Positions 13,198 to 22,655 of a stretch of 64,000 bases of DNA are shown piece by piece. The notes under the pieces are model-generated. The model did not search any database and was not told the DNA's origin. It worked only from the letters and a program-made list of their open reading frames with translations. The translations under genes and the position numbers were made by a program. The DNA lies in contig NZ_FOQF01000003.1 in the NCBI RefSeq assembly GCF_900113655.1, positions 1 through 64,000 of the forward strand. The letters run 5' to 3'. This stretch comes from Pseudobutyrivibrio sp. OR37. GTDB lineage: Bacteria > Bacillota > Clostridia > Lachnospirales > Lachnospiraceae. How positions within the stretch are numbered: the stretch's first letter is position 1; every line of letters starts with the position of its first letter.

Positions 13198-16038
13198 TTA
13201 ATCAGTAAACTCATTTCCTGAATTAGAAACTATATTTGCTTCTCCATCTAACAGGTCTTCTGTTTCAGTAACACCAAAGTAGTATGCCAAAATATCCTTT
13301 GAAACCTCTGCCGCATTATGAGAGGTATAACCATAGGCGATACGAGTTGCAATTGATACTTCAGGATTGTTATATGGTGCAAAACCAATAAACAAAGCGT
13401 GGTTAGGACGGTTAGATACCTGCTGCGCAGTACCAGTCTTACCAGCCACCTCTACAGAAAATCCATTAAAGGATGATAAGGATTCACAAACCATCCTCAT
13501 ACCATAGTGAACAGCATCCCATTCAGCAGTATTTAATACATCTACCTGATTACGAATGCTAGGCTTATAATCCTCTATAACATTACCATCTGCATCTCTT
13601 ACACTATCCAACAAAGTAAGATTGTAAACATTACCTCTACTAGCAATTGCTGTGGCGTATCTGGCCAAGCCAACTGTTGTAAAGTTATTATCAGACTGAC
13701 CGATGGCTGCCATGACAGGGTATTCAGTAGCAATATGAGGACTATTCTCCTCTATTTCTACACCTGTAGTTTCATCCAAACCGTAAAGTGAAGCGTACTT
13801 GGTGATTTTATCAATACCTTTTACATCATCATAAGCACCATCACCACCTGCAAGTCTCCAGCCTACTTCGTAGAAGAAGTAGTTACAAGAATCTCTGATA
13901 GCTTCTGAAACATTGATATTACCGTGATTGCTTGGGTAAATCCAACATTTAGGGTTGTTTGAAACCTTTGTAAACTGACCTAAATCGTTTATTTGTGAAG
14001 TAGTTGTAATAACACCTTCAGCAAGACCAGCTGTGGAACTTACAATCTTGAAGGTAGAACCAGGAGCCGTTCTCTGCTGTGTAGCATAGTTATAAAGTGG
14101 ATTAGCTGCGCTATTTGTAAGATAAGCATAATAATCCGAATCAACTGAATTGGCCAATTTATTGTTATCATAGCCAGGATAAGTAACCATAGCTAGGATT
14201 TCACCAGTTTTTGTATCAAGCATTACTGTAGAACCTGAACAAGGGTCAAGAGCAATCTGACCAGGTGTAATTTCAAGTGATTTTATCTTCTTTTTCATGA
14301 AATCAAAGGCTGTAATGCCTCCACCTGAAAGGGCTGCATAGTCTTCATCATCCTTTGATAAGATTCCCTGCTCGTATAAAATCAAGCAAAGCTGATTACC
14401 TGATATTCCATCGTCTAAAAGTAAATACTTATATACAAGTTTTTCAAAATTAACATCAGTAGAAAGATAATCAATTACATAATCTATCAAATCATTGTAA
14501 AGCTCTTCTGTATCTGCATACTTTGCCTGAGATTCATATTTGGTAATATCAATCCAGTTTTGTTCAATTGCATAAATCAAATATTTATTTACTGCCATTT
14601 GCTCAGATGTCCAGCTGGTCTGAACCTCTGAAGATGTATCAATAGCGCTTGCGTCAAAAATACCTAAGCTCTTAAGCTTTGTAACAATATAGGTAGAGTA
14701 TGCCTGATATTCCTTAGGCAATTCACTATATATCGCTTCGTTATTGGTGCGAAGCTGAGCCTTAAGGGTAGACAATACTTCCTTTTCCTTAGTCTCGTAG
14801 GCAGCTAAAACTGCTTTTTCAATATCCGAAGCATTCGGATCATTGAAAGCATTTGTATCTATTAACCCATTTTTTATTAATGAATAATAAACATCATATA
14901 TAGGAACTACTACATCTGATGATGAATTAATATTAGATTCCTTAATGTTTTGTATCTTAGAATACAAAATACCGGCAATCTCCTGCTCAAGCAAAATATA
15001 AGCAGCCTTCTGTAAATCCATATCAATAGAAAGATAAACATCATTTCCAGATTCTGATGCCTTATGATCACCCTCTGCAATTGTGTTACCTACACTATCA
15101 ACGTAAAGTGTTTCGTAACCCTTTGTACCTGAAAGATAATCATTCATGTACTTTTCAATTCCAGATTTACCAACAACATCAGTGGCTTCAACATTCTCAT
15201 CATTTTTTGATAGTTCTTTATATTCTGAAGTAGAAATCTGACCAGTGTAGCCAATGATATGAGCGAAATACTCGCTGTCTACATAACGACGAAGGGATTT
15301 TTGCTCTACATCAACACCAGTTAATTCGTTAATATTCTCCTTTATAAAAGCAACTGATTCGTCTGAAACATCTGATGCGATTACAGTGGAAATATATTTT
15401 TGATAGGAATTTTGGCCCATGTTGTAACGAACAACCATTATTTCATATCTAAGCTTTTTAGAGTACTTATCAGAAATATTGTAGACCTTTTCCCCCTGGA
15501 GATAATCCATAATCTGATCAGGAGTAGCTGTAGCCTCGTCAAATCCAAGCTTTTCATTATATTCAAGGTCATCGGGGCTGCTCTTACCAAAGACATCAGC
15601 TCTAAAACGCTGTAAGGATGAGCCCGAATTTAAAAATTGATACTGCCCAGAGGAATCAATAAATATTCCAAAATTGTTATCGATTCTATCACCGTTGGCC
15701 TCAAGCTTTTTGATGATACGACCAATTTCGCTATTTAATGATTTACTACGTTCTGCCTTAGAGCTGTAGGTTCCGTTATCCTGAATTGTGACAGCGTAAA
15801 CAAGCTCATTGTAAGCCAGCAAATTACCGTTTCTATCATAAATATTGCCTCTTGTGGCTGGAATTGTTTCAGTTTTTTCAAGTTTGAGATTGTAATTATC
15901 CTGGTATTCACTACCATTGATAATCTGCAAATAAAAAAGACGTGATATAAGAACAGTAGCAAATAAAACCATTGCTACTGAAACTACACGAATACGCGAC
16001 GAAAATAGGTTTTGTAAAAAGTCCTTAATAATTTCCAA
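13198..16038 (-). CDS. mrdA: Penicillin-binding protein 2 with large insertion
   Basis: PBP2 cross-links peptidoglycan during elongation. The 946-residue protein has one membrane helix (about 16-36) and an N-terminal pedestal with the R1-type motif PATRGNIYDRNG. The transpeptidase motifs are STFK (about 662), SCN (about 717) and KTGTAQ (about 866). Typical PBP2 proteins are 600-720 residues. The excess is a helical, acidic stretch between DMDLQKAAYILLEQEI (about 344) and GSTVMLDTKTGEILAM (about 600), where other PBP2s have only a short linker. The gene lies between mreD and minC and overlaps mreD by 14 bases. Confidence 0.9.
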   Translation of the reverse strand: MEIIKDFLQNLFSSRIRVVSVAMVLFATVLISRLFYLQIINGSEYQDNYNLKLEKTETIPATRGNIYDRNGNLLAYNELVYAVTIQDNGTYSSKAERSKSLNSEIGRIIKKLEANGDRIDNNFGIFIDSSGQYQFLNSGSSLQRFRADVFGKSSPDDLEYNEKLGFDEATATPDQIMDYLQGEKVYNISDKYSKKLRYEIMVVRYNMGQNSYQKYISTVIASDVSDESVAFIKENINELTGVDVEQKSLRRYVDSEYFAHIIGYTGQISTSEYKELSKNDENVEATDVVGKSGIEKYMNDYLSGTKGYETLYVDSVGNTIAEGDHKASESGNDVYLSIDMDLQKAAYILLEQEIAGILYSKIQNIKESNINSSSDVVVPIYDVYYSLIKNGLIDTNAFNDPNASDIEKAVLAAYETKEKEVLSTLKAQLRTNNEAIYSELPKEYQAYSTYIVTKLKSLGIFDASAIDTSSEVQTSWTSEQMAVNKYLIYAIEQNWIDITKYESQAKYADTEELYNDLIDYVIDYLSTDVNFEKLVYKYLLLDDGISGNQLCLILYEQGILSKDDEDYAALSGGGITAFDFMKKKIKSLEITPGQIALDPCSGSTVMLDTKTGEILAMVTYPGYDNNKLANSVDSDYYAYLTNSAANPLYNYATQQRTAPGSTFKIVSSTAGLAEGVITTTSQINDLGQFTKVSNNPKCWIYPSNHGNINVSEAIRDSCNYFFYEVGWRLAGGDGAYDDVKGIDKITKYASLYGLDETTGVEIEENSPHIATEYPVMAAIGQSDNNFTTVGLARYATAIASRGNVYNLTLLDSVRDADGNVIEDYKPSIRNQVDVLNTAEWDAVHYGMRMVCESLSSFNGFSVEVAGKTGTAQQVSNRPNHALFIGFAPYNNPEVSIATRIAYGYTSHNAAEVSKDILAYYFGVTETEDLLDGEANIVSNSGNEFTD

Positions 16039-16570
16039 TTCTATCAGAACCTTTCTTTTCTAATTTTTCTACCCAATTGTTTAAATGAAGAATAATATAA
16101 TAAACAAAAATGGATACAACTAATGTGTAAACAACCTCAGGTAAAATGATATTCATTAAGTAAAAGTAAAAATCATGCTGAGATCTGATAGCAAATAAAA
16201 CTAAAAATGTAATTATTCCATATATGAGATCACTTGTGCCAATAAGAATCATTGGCAGTCTAAGATCATCACCGAAAAATTGCTTTCTAAATAAACCATT
16301 TAGAAAGCCAATATACATATAAATCATTGCATAGGTGCCAAAAATACCGCCTGAAAAAATATCTAGCAATAGGCCAGAGAAAAATCCTATTACGGTACCA
16401 TATCTTCTGCCCTTCATAAAACCATAGGATGCAACGATACACACTAATATATTAGGTGTAACTCCTGCAAGACGAAGACGTGAAAAAACACCTACCTGCA
16501 GAAGAAAGCTTACATATATAACAACTGCAATTATGAGTACTCTTCTAATATATAGCTTAATGTCACTCAT
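16025..16570 (-). CDS. mreD: Rod shape-determining protein MreD
   Basis: MreD is a small membrane part of the elongasome. The protein, 181 residues from the ATG at 16570, has five or six hydrophobic helices. It ends in a basic, Lys-rich tail. Its start overlaps the mreC stop by 8 bases and AAGGAG lies 10 nt upstream inside mreC, so this start is preferred over one 20 codons earlier. A glycine-rich segment (GFFSGLLLDIFSGGIFG) matches MreD membrane signatures. Confidence 0.88.
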   Translation of the reverse strand: MSDIKLYIRRVLIIAVVIYVSFLLQVGVFSRLRLAGVTPNILVCIVASYGFMKGRRYGTVIGFFSGLLLDIFSGGIFGTYAMIYMYIGFLNGLFRKQFFGDDLRLPMILIGTSDLIYGIITFLVLFAIRSQHDFYFYLMNIILPEVVYTLVVSIFVYYIILHLNNWVEKLEKKGSDRIGNY

Positions 16571-17426
16571 TCTTGTAAGACTCCTTCTGCTGTAAAATAA
16601 CAAGAACATCTGAAAGATGTTTAAAATCAACTACTGGTGTAACTGTTCCAGATTTTGTTAGCTCATTTTCATCTAAATTGACGCTTGATACATATCCAAT
16701 CATTAAACCAGGCAAATATTTATCAGAAATATTTGAAGTGACTATAACATCACCTATAGCAACCTTATCCTCGTCATCATCCAAATTCGAAAACAGAATA
16801 AGATTATCACTGGTCATGTTTTCTAATGATCCAGAAACAATACAATTATCCTCTGTAGATGAAATAGTAGCACTTACATTTGAAGTATCATCAATGATAG
16901 CTCTAACAACGGCATATCCATCTCCAACAGATGAAACGATGCCCACAAGGCCACCATCAGCAATAACATTCATATTCTTTTCTATTCCATCCTTAGAGCC
17001 CTTATCAATAATAAAGGTATTAAACCAATTTGAGGTACCTTTACCAATGATTCTTGCTCCTGTAGTCTCATAATCATAGTATGTCTGGTCAAGTTCATAT
17101 AATTCCTGAAGCTCAGATAATTCCTTTATCTTAAGCTCCATATTGCTGATTGTAGAATTTAAATCATCAACCTGTGCTCTTAATTCTTCGTTTTCCTCAA
17201 CAAGCTCTTCCTTTGTCTTAGTATCAGCGGATGAAACTGCAATACTACTGCCAATATAATCTATTCCCTTTTGCATAGGAATAAACATGTGGTTTGCAAT
17301 AGTTTCAAGAGGACCACCAGAAAATCCTGTTGAATAACTAAAGAATAAAAGCATTATGCAAACAATAGATAAAATCATGAGTAAGTATTTACTTGGAATA
17401 CCACCACTCGCTTTTCTTTGTCTCAT
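16563..17426 (-). CDS. mreC: Rod shape-determining protein MreC
   Basis: MreC links MreB filaments to PBP2 outside the membrane. The 287-residue protein has a membrane helix at about residues 13-32 and a coiled coil at about 68-115 (many Glu, Leu and Lys in heptads). A beta-rich domain follows from about 120, including GKGTSNWFNTFIIDKGSKDG and VIADGGLVGIVSSVG. It is followed by mreD and preceded by mreB with 12 bases between, all in the usual order. Confidence 0.92.
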   Translation of the reverse strand: MRQRKASGGIPSKYLLMILSIVCIMLLFFSYSTGFSGGPLETIANHMFIPMQKGIDYIGSSIAVSSADTKTKEELVEENEELRAQVDDLNSTISNMELKIKELSELQELYELDQTYYDYETTGARIIGKGTSNWFNTFIIDKGSKDGIEKNMNVIADGGLVGIVSSVGDGYAVVRAIIDDTSNVSATISSTEDNCIVSGSLENMTSDNLILFSNLDDDEDKVAIGDVIVTSNISDKYLPGLMIGYVSSVNLDENELTKSGTVTPVVDFKHLSDVLVILQQKESYKNE

Positions 17427-17438
17427 ATTACCTCTTAA

Positions 17439-18452
17439 TTATTTAAAAATTCTATGTTTCATACCATAACCATAAATCTTGAATTTAGGATCTGAAAGCA
17501 CCTGACCAAGACCTCTTACGCAAGATTCCTGTGGTTCTTCAAAAGCATTAACCTTGATATTTGTAACCTCAGAGAATAAATCAGGAAGCTGATATAACTG
17601 AGATGTACCACCTGTAAGATAGATACCTGAATGAACAATATCTTTTGCAAGCTCTGGTGGAACCTTTTCAAGAATAAGCTTAACGTTAGTGCAGAAGGTC
17701 TCAAGATCTGCGCTAATTGCATTGTAGATTGTGTCGCTTTCGATTTCCATTTCAATTGGAAGTCCGCTTACCACATCACGACCTACAACAGTAAGCTTTT
17801 CTCCTCTTCCCTCTAGAGCAGAACCGATTTCCTCTTTAAGCTGCTTTGCAGTCTTTTGACCGATAACAAGATTGAAGTTGCGCTTTAAGTAAGTAACGAT
17901 TGATTCATCAATTTGGTTACCACCAAATGGAAGAAGCTCTGATAAAACAAGTCCTCCTAAAGAAATAACTGAAATTTCTGTAGTATCAGCACCTAAGTCT
18001 ACAACCATAACACCTGTAGGCTCAGAAACATCAAGACCTAAACCGATTGCTGATGCAATAGGCTTTTCGCATATACGAATTGAATGTGGCTTATTCTTAG
18101 ATTTGCTAAATAAGTCAGCAAAAGCCTTCTTTTCAACCTCTGTAATATCTGTAGGAACTGCAACTACAATGTCGCTTCCTTTGATTTTACCCTTTAAATC
18201 GTTTTCCAAAACCTGGAATAATAAAGTCTGCATGTTATCAAAATCTGCAATTACTCCAGAAACAATTGGAAATGAAACAGCTATAGTTTCAGGTGCCTTT
18301 TCATACATAGAATAAGCGCTATCACCGTATGAGTACATCTGATTTTTGTTAACAATAGCGATTGTATTTTTAATATTTGTAATCTGATTGTTAGAACCAC
18401 TAAAAACCTTTAGGTTCTGTGTTCCTATATCAATACCAAATGAATTGGCCAT
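17439..18452 (-). CDS. mreB: Actin-like MreB, divergent
   Basis: MreB forms membrane filaments that guide cell-wall elongation. The product is 337 residues from the ATG at 18452 with GGAGG 6 nt before it. The nucleotide motifs are recognisable but altered: phosphate 1 DIGTQNLKVF (commonly DLGTANTLVY), phosphate 2 VVDLGADTTEISVISLGG (GADTT for GGGTT), and adenosine loop GIYLTGGTSQL (GGT for GGG). Membrane-binding hydrophobics may lie in the N-terminus. Position at the head of mreBCD makes it the shape MreB; a specialised Mbl/MreBH-type paralog is possible. Confidence 0.88.
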   Translation of the reverse strand: MANSFGIDIGTQNLKVFSGSNNQITNIKNTIAIVNKNQMYSYGDSAYSMYEKAPETIAVSFPIVSGVIADFDNMQTLLFQVLENDLKGKIKGSDIVVAVPTDITEVEKKAFADLFSKSKNKPHSIRICEKPIASAIGLGLDVSEPTGVMVVDLGADTTEISVISLGGLVLSELLPFGGNQIDESIVTYLKRNFNLVIGQKTAKQLKEEIGSALEGRGEKLTVVGRDVVSGLPIEMEIESDTIYNAISADLETFCTNVKLILEKVPPELAKDIVHSGIYLTGGTSQLYQLPDLFSEVTNIKVNAFEEPQESCVRGLGQVLSDPKFKIYGYGMKHRIFK

Positions 18453-18515
18453 GACATTCCTCCATCTTATATATAAAAGTTTCTGCAAACAAAAATGCTC
18501 ACAATCATACAAATT

Positions 18516-19802
18516 TTAACACAGTTGTGATAGGTTCACAAGGCAAGCATCCACTAGTTTTTGTAATGATTTAAGGATACCAAGCTTGGCGTGATTCCAA
18601 GTAAGACCGCCCTGGAAAAATGCTGTGTATGGTGGTCTAAGTGGGCCATCTGCAGATAATTCGATAGATGAACCCTGCACAAAGGCTCCAGCAGCCATAA
18701 TAACCTGACTATCGTAGCCTGGCATATCCCAAGGTTCTGGAGTAACGTAAGAATCAACTGGTGCAGCAGCCTGAATACCTTCACAGAAGGCAATCAATCC
18801 CTCTGGCTTGTTGAAGGAAACAGCCTGAATGATATCGTATCTTTCCTCTGTAGAATTTGGTACACAAAGGAAACCTAATTTTTCATATACATTTGCTGCA
18901 AAAATAGCACCCTTAAGTGCACCTGCAACAACTGTTGGTGCAAGGAAGAAGCCCTGATAGAAGGACTGCATGATACCAAGTGAAGCTCCAACTTCTTTTC
19001 CAAGGCCAGGTGATGTAAGACGATGTGCTGCATTTTCAACACAAGCCTTTGTTCCTACGATATAACCACCGATTGGAGCTAAACCGCCGCCTGGATTCTT
19101 AATAAGTGAACCAACGCACATATCAGCACCAACCTCAGTTGGCTCAATCTTCTCCACGAATTCGCCGTAGCAATTATCTACCATACAGATAATGTCTGGC
19201 TTAATATTCTTAATAAATGAAATAAGCTCACCGATTTTTTCAACTGACAAAGTAGGTCTGTTAGCATAGCCCTTTGAACGCTGAATAGTAACAAGCTTTG
19301 TTTTATCATTGATAGCAGCCTTGATACCATCATAATCAAAATCGCCATTTTCAAGTAAATCTACCTGAGCGTAGGTAATTCCATATTCTGCAAGCGAACC
19401 ATTAGAAGGTCTAATACCAATAACCTCCTCAAGAGTATCATATGGCTTGCCAACAGGTGAAAGGAGCTCGTCTCCTGGGCGAAGATTACTCATTAAAGCA
19501 AGTGCAAGTGCATGTGTTCCGCAGGTAATCTGAGGACGAACCAAAGCATCTTCTGCCTTAAACACTGATGCGTAAACCTTCTCAAGAGTATCACGTCCAA
19601 CATCATCATAGCCATAGCCTGTAGAAGTATTAAAGCATTCAGCAGCGACCTTATGCTCCTGCATTGCCTTTAAAACCTTGAGCTGATTATATTCTGCCAC
19701 ATCATCAATTTCTTTGAATCTAGGCTCAAGGCTTTTTATAATTTCATTTCCGTAATCGAATACTTCTTTTGAAATACCAAAATTCTTATAAATCTCAAAC
19801 AC
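18516..19802 (-). CDS. PLP enzyme, methionine gamma-lyase-like (aluminium-resistance family)
   Basis: This 428-residue protein belongs to the fold-type I PLP family often named aluminium resistance protein or methionine gamma-lyase-like. Motifs include TCGTHALALALMSNLRPGD, VDNCYGEFVE, and the likely PLP lysine in GSLIKNPGGGLAPIGGYIVG. It starts 8 bases inside the end of miaA. Members frequently neighbour miaA or glutamine-synthetase genes in Firmicutes. The true substrate is not shown by sequence. Confidence 0.85.
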   Translation of the reverse strand: MFEIYKNFGISKEVFDYGNEIIKSLEPRFKEIDDVAEYNQLKVLKAMQEHKVAAECFNTSTGYGYDDVGRDTLEKVYASVFKAEDALVRPQITCGTHALALALMSNLRPGDELLSPVGKPYDTLEEVIGIRPSNGSLAEYGITYAQVDLLENGDFDYDGIKAAINDKTKLVTIQRSKGYANRPTLSVEKIGELISFIKNIKPDIICMVDNCYGEFVEKIEPTEVGADMCVGSLIKNPGGGLAPIGGYIVGTKACVENAAHRLTSPGLGKEVGASLGIMQSFYQGFFLAPTVVAGALKGAIFAANVYEKLGFLCVPNSTEERYDIIQAVSFNKPEGLIAFCEGIQAAAPVDSYVTPEPWDMPGYDSQVIMAAGAFVQGSSIELSADGPLRPPYTAFFQGGLTWNHAKLGILKSLQKLVDACLVNLSQLC

Positions 19803-20742
19803 TTTCTATAATTCCTTTCTCATTAAGCTTAGCTAAAATTTCATCTAAAAGCTTAGCTTCTGTATCATATACAGTTTTATCAAGCCAAATAACATCTCTT
19901 TCACGTCTGAACCATGTAAGCTGTCTTTTGGCATAGTTTCTGGATTTTTTCTTGATTAATTCAATCGCATCCTCAAGTGTACCATTGCCGTTAAGATAAT
20001 CAAGCAATTCCTTGTAGCCGATGCCATCCATTGCTGTCATACCTGGCTTAACCCCTTGACGAAGTAATTCCTTAACCTCATCCACAAGTCCGTCTGCAAT
20101 CATCTTATCAACTCTTGCATCTATGCGATTATACAACAAAGTTCTATCATCATTCAGTACAAAATATGCAAAATTATAAGGACTATTTTTTTCTTTTTGA
20201 GTGGCATTATGCTTAGAAAACTTCTCCCCGGTCTGTTCGAAATATTCTATAGCACGAATAACACGTTTTACATTGGCCGCTGGAATTGATGCTGCAGATT
20301 CTGGATCAATAGCCTTTAATTTATCATGAAGTGCCTCTTCTCCATTTTCCTCAGCAAAAGCTTCAAGACTTTTTCTATATGTTTTATCTATTTCATTTTC
20401 TGTAAAATCAATATCATATAAAATAGCCTGAATATAAAAGCCTGTGCCTCCACATATAATAGGCACCTTGCCTTTTTTATAAATTTCTTCAATTGCAGCC
20501 TCTACCATGGCTTTAAATTTCACCACATGAAAGTCCTCTGTAGGCTCAATAACATCAATAAGATGATGTGGCACACCGTCCATCTCCTCAGTGGTGATTT
20601 TTGCGGTGCCAATGTCCATCCCTTTGTAAATCTGCATTGAGTCAGCAGAAATAATCTCGCCATTTATAGCCTTGGCGAGATTAATAGAAAGCGATGTTTT
20701 TCCTACAGCAGTTGGGCCTGTCAAAATAACTAAATTATTCAT
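19795..20742 (-). CDS. miaA: tRNA dimethylallyltransferase
   Basis: MiaA adds a dimethylallyl group to A37 of tRNAs that read U-starting codons. The 315-residue protein has a P-loop GPTAVGKTSLS, ISADSMQIYKGMDIGTAK, and VPHHLIDVIEP, all family signatures, plus the C-terminal RNYAKRQLTWFRRE. It starts at the mutL stop as TAATG, giving the conserved mutS-mutL-miaA order. Confidence 0.95.
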   Translation of the reverse strand: MNNLVILTGPTAVGKTSLSINLAKAINGEIISADSMQIYKGMDIGTAKITTEEMDGVPHHLIDVIEPTEDFHVVKFKAMVEAAIEEIYKKGKVPIICGGTGFYIQAILYDIDFTENEIDKTYRKSLEAFAEENGEEALHDKLKAIDPESAASIPAANVKRVIRAIEYFEQTGEKFSKHNATQKEKNSPYNFAYFVLNDDRTLLYNRIDARVDKMIADGLVDEVKELLRQGVKPGMTAMDGIGYKELLDYLNGNGTLEDAIELIKKKSRNYAKRQLTWFRRERDVIWLDKTVYDTEAKLLDEILAKLNEKGIIESV

Positions 20743-22655
20743 TAAACAATCCTTTTAAATTTCTTAGCTAGTTCATATTCTGAAAATGATATCATTGTTG
20801 GTCTGCCATGAGGACAATGATATGGATTTTCAAGCTTCATTAAATCATCAATAAGTGTCTTAACCTCTGGGAAGGATAAGCGATTGTTGCCCTTTACTGC
20901 TGCCTTGCAGGACATAGATGCAACTCGCTCCACAATCATATCAAATGAATCTGATGATTTGTATTTATCACATTCTGCTAATATTTCCATAAATAAAACC
21001 TTTGGATCAAGGTTTAGCATGTTTCCTGGAATACCGTTTATAGCAAGCTCGTTGCCACCAAAGGATTCTATACTAAAGCCGATTTTTTCAAAGGCCTCAT
21101 GATAATTTTCAAAAAGTAAAATATCCTGTGGGCTTAAAGAAATGATGACTGGTGGGCTAATCATCTGTGAGGTCATCTCATTATTTTTTAAACGAGCCAT
21201 AGTCTTTTCGAAAAGCACCTTTTCATGGGCAGCGTGCTGATCGATAATATACATTTTTTTATCGTACTCGATAATCCAATAGGTATCGAATACCTGACCG
21301 ATTATTTTATGCTCCTTGACTGCTTCTTCCTTTAAAAAGCTAATCTGCTCATACTTTTCTCCACCTCTATTTTTTTCGGCAAACTTCTTTTCATAAGGTG
21401 TATCACTTCTAATTTGAGCTGTAACCTGAGCCTTTATTTTTTCTAATCTATCTCTTTCAAATGGCTCTGGCATTTTTACCGGTGCAGGCTTAGGTGATTC
21501 CACCACCTTTTCTTCTTCAACCGGCTGAATAGGCGGAATAATTTCTTCTGTGTAGCTGCTTTTATTTTCAAAAGATGTGACAGGCGCAGCTTCTGTCATA
21601 GGTGTATAGGTAGATGTAGGAGTATGATTGTTTTTAGGCTCATCAATATGTGCCTCTAAAACATCTTCTCTTTTGCGAAGTCTGTTATTGATAGTCTTTG
21701 TGAGAATTTCAAGGATAATAGCCTCATCCTCAAACCTAACTTCCTGCTTCGTAGGATGCACATTTACATCAACAACATCATCATCAAAATCTATATTAAT
21801 TACGAAAAATGGATACTGATGTCCCATCAAAAAGCCGTAATAGCCCTCCTCACAGGCCTTGGAGAGATGTGGGCTTTTAATATATCTATTATTTACAAAG
21901 AAATGCTCAAAAGCACGATTTCCTCTAGCTATAACCGACTGTCCAATGAAGCCAGTAATCTTTACCTTTTCATCCTCGTAGTCAATATCAAGTACATTTG
22001 AAGCAATAGTTCTTCCGTAAATTTGATAAATGGTATCGGACAGACTACCGTTTCCAGATGTCATAAGCTTTTCCTTGCCATTTAGCAAAAATTTAAAGGA
22101 AATTTCAGGATGAGAAAGTGCCAGATGCTCTACCACATCAAACACATAACTACCTTCCGTACTCTCTGATTTAAGAAATTTCTTTCTTGCAGGTGTATTG
22201 AAAAACAGCTGTCTTACAATAAAGGTGGTTCCATCTGGTGCACCGATATCATTGAAAGAAATCTCCTTGGCGCCCTCAATAATATAACTGCTACCAAGCA
22301 ATGAATCCTTAGTCTTTGTAATAAGCTCCACCTTGGCAACTGCAGAAATACTTGAAAGAGCTTCACCTCTAAAACCTAGTGAGCGTACAGAAGCCAAATC
22401 CTCTGCTGATTGAATCTTACTGGTAGAATGTCGCAAGAAAGCAATTTGAATTTGATCCTTATCAATTCCGGAGCCATTATCCGTAATACGAAGATATTCC
22501 ACGCCGCCACCTTTAATTTCTACTGAGATGGCTGTTGCCCCAGCATCGATACTGTTTTCAATAAGCTCCTTTGCCACAGATGCTGGTCGTTCCACCACTT
22601 CACCTGCAGCAATTTTGTCGATTGTTTCCTGGCTTAGTAAATTAATTTTTCCCAT
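20742..22655 (-). CDS. mutL: DNA mismatch repair protein MutL
   Basis: MutL couples MutS mismatch recognition to strand nicking. The 637-residue protein has an N-terminal GHKL ATPase (ELIENSIDAGAT, DNGSGI, GFRGEALSSI), a Pro-rich linker at about 335-425, and a C-terminal dimerisation domain. The endonuclease metal motif DQHAAHEKVLFE is present, together with SCKAAVK and CPHGRP, so this is the nicking type of MutL found in bacteria without MutH. Its start overlaps the mutS stop by one base. Confidence 0.95.
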   Translation of the reverse strand: MGKINLLSQETIDKIAAGEVVERPASVAKELIENSIDAGATAISVEIKGGGVEYLRITDNGSGIDKDQIQIAFLRHSTSKIQSAEDLASVRSLGFRGEALSSISAVAKVELITKTKDSLLGSSYIIEGAKEISFNDIGAPDGTTFIVRQLFFNTPARKKFLKSESTEGSYVFDVVEHLALSHPEISFKFLLNGKEKLMTSGNGSLSDTIYQIYGRTIASNVLDIDYEDEKVKITGFIGQSVIARGNRAFEHFFVNNRYIKSPHLSKACEEGYYGFLMGHQYPFFVINIDFDDDVVDVNVHPTKQEVRFEDEAIILEILTKTINNRLRKREDVLEAHIDEPKNNHTPTSTYTPMTEAAPVTSFENKSSYTEEIIPPIQPVEEEKVVESPKPAPVKMPEPFERDRLEKIKAQVTAQIRSDTPYEKKFAEKNRGGEKYEQISFLKEEAVKEHKIIGQVFDTYWIIEYDKKMYIIDQHAAHEKVLFEKTMARLKNNEMTSQMISPPVIISLSPQDILLFENYHEAFEKIGFSIESFGGNELAINGIPGNMLNLDPKVLFMEILAECDKYKSSDSFDMIVERVASMSCKAAVKGNNRLSFPEVKTLIDDLMKLENPYHCPHGRPTMISFSEYELAKKFKRIV

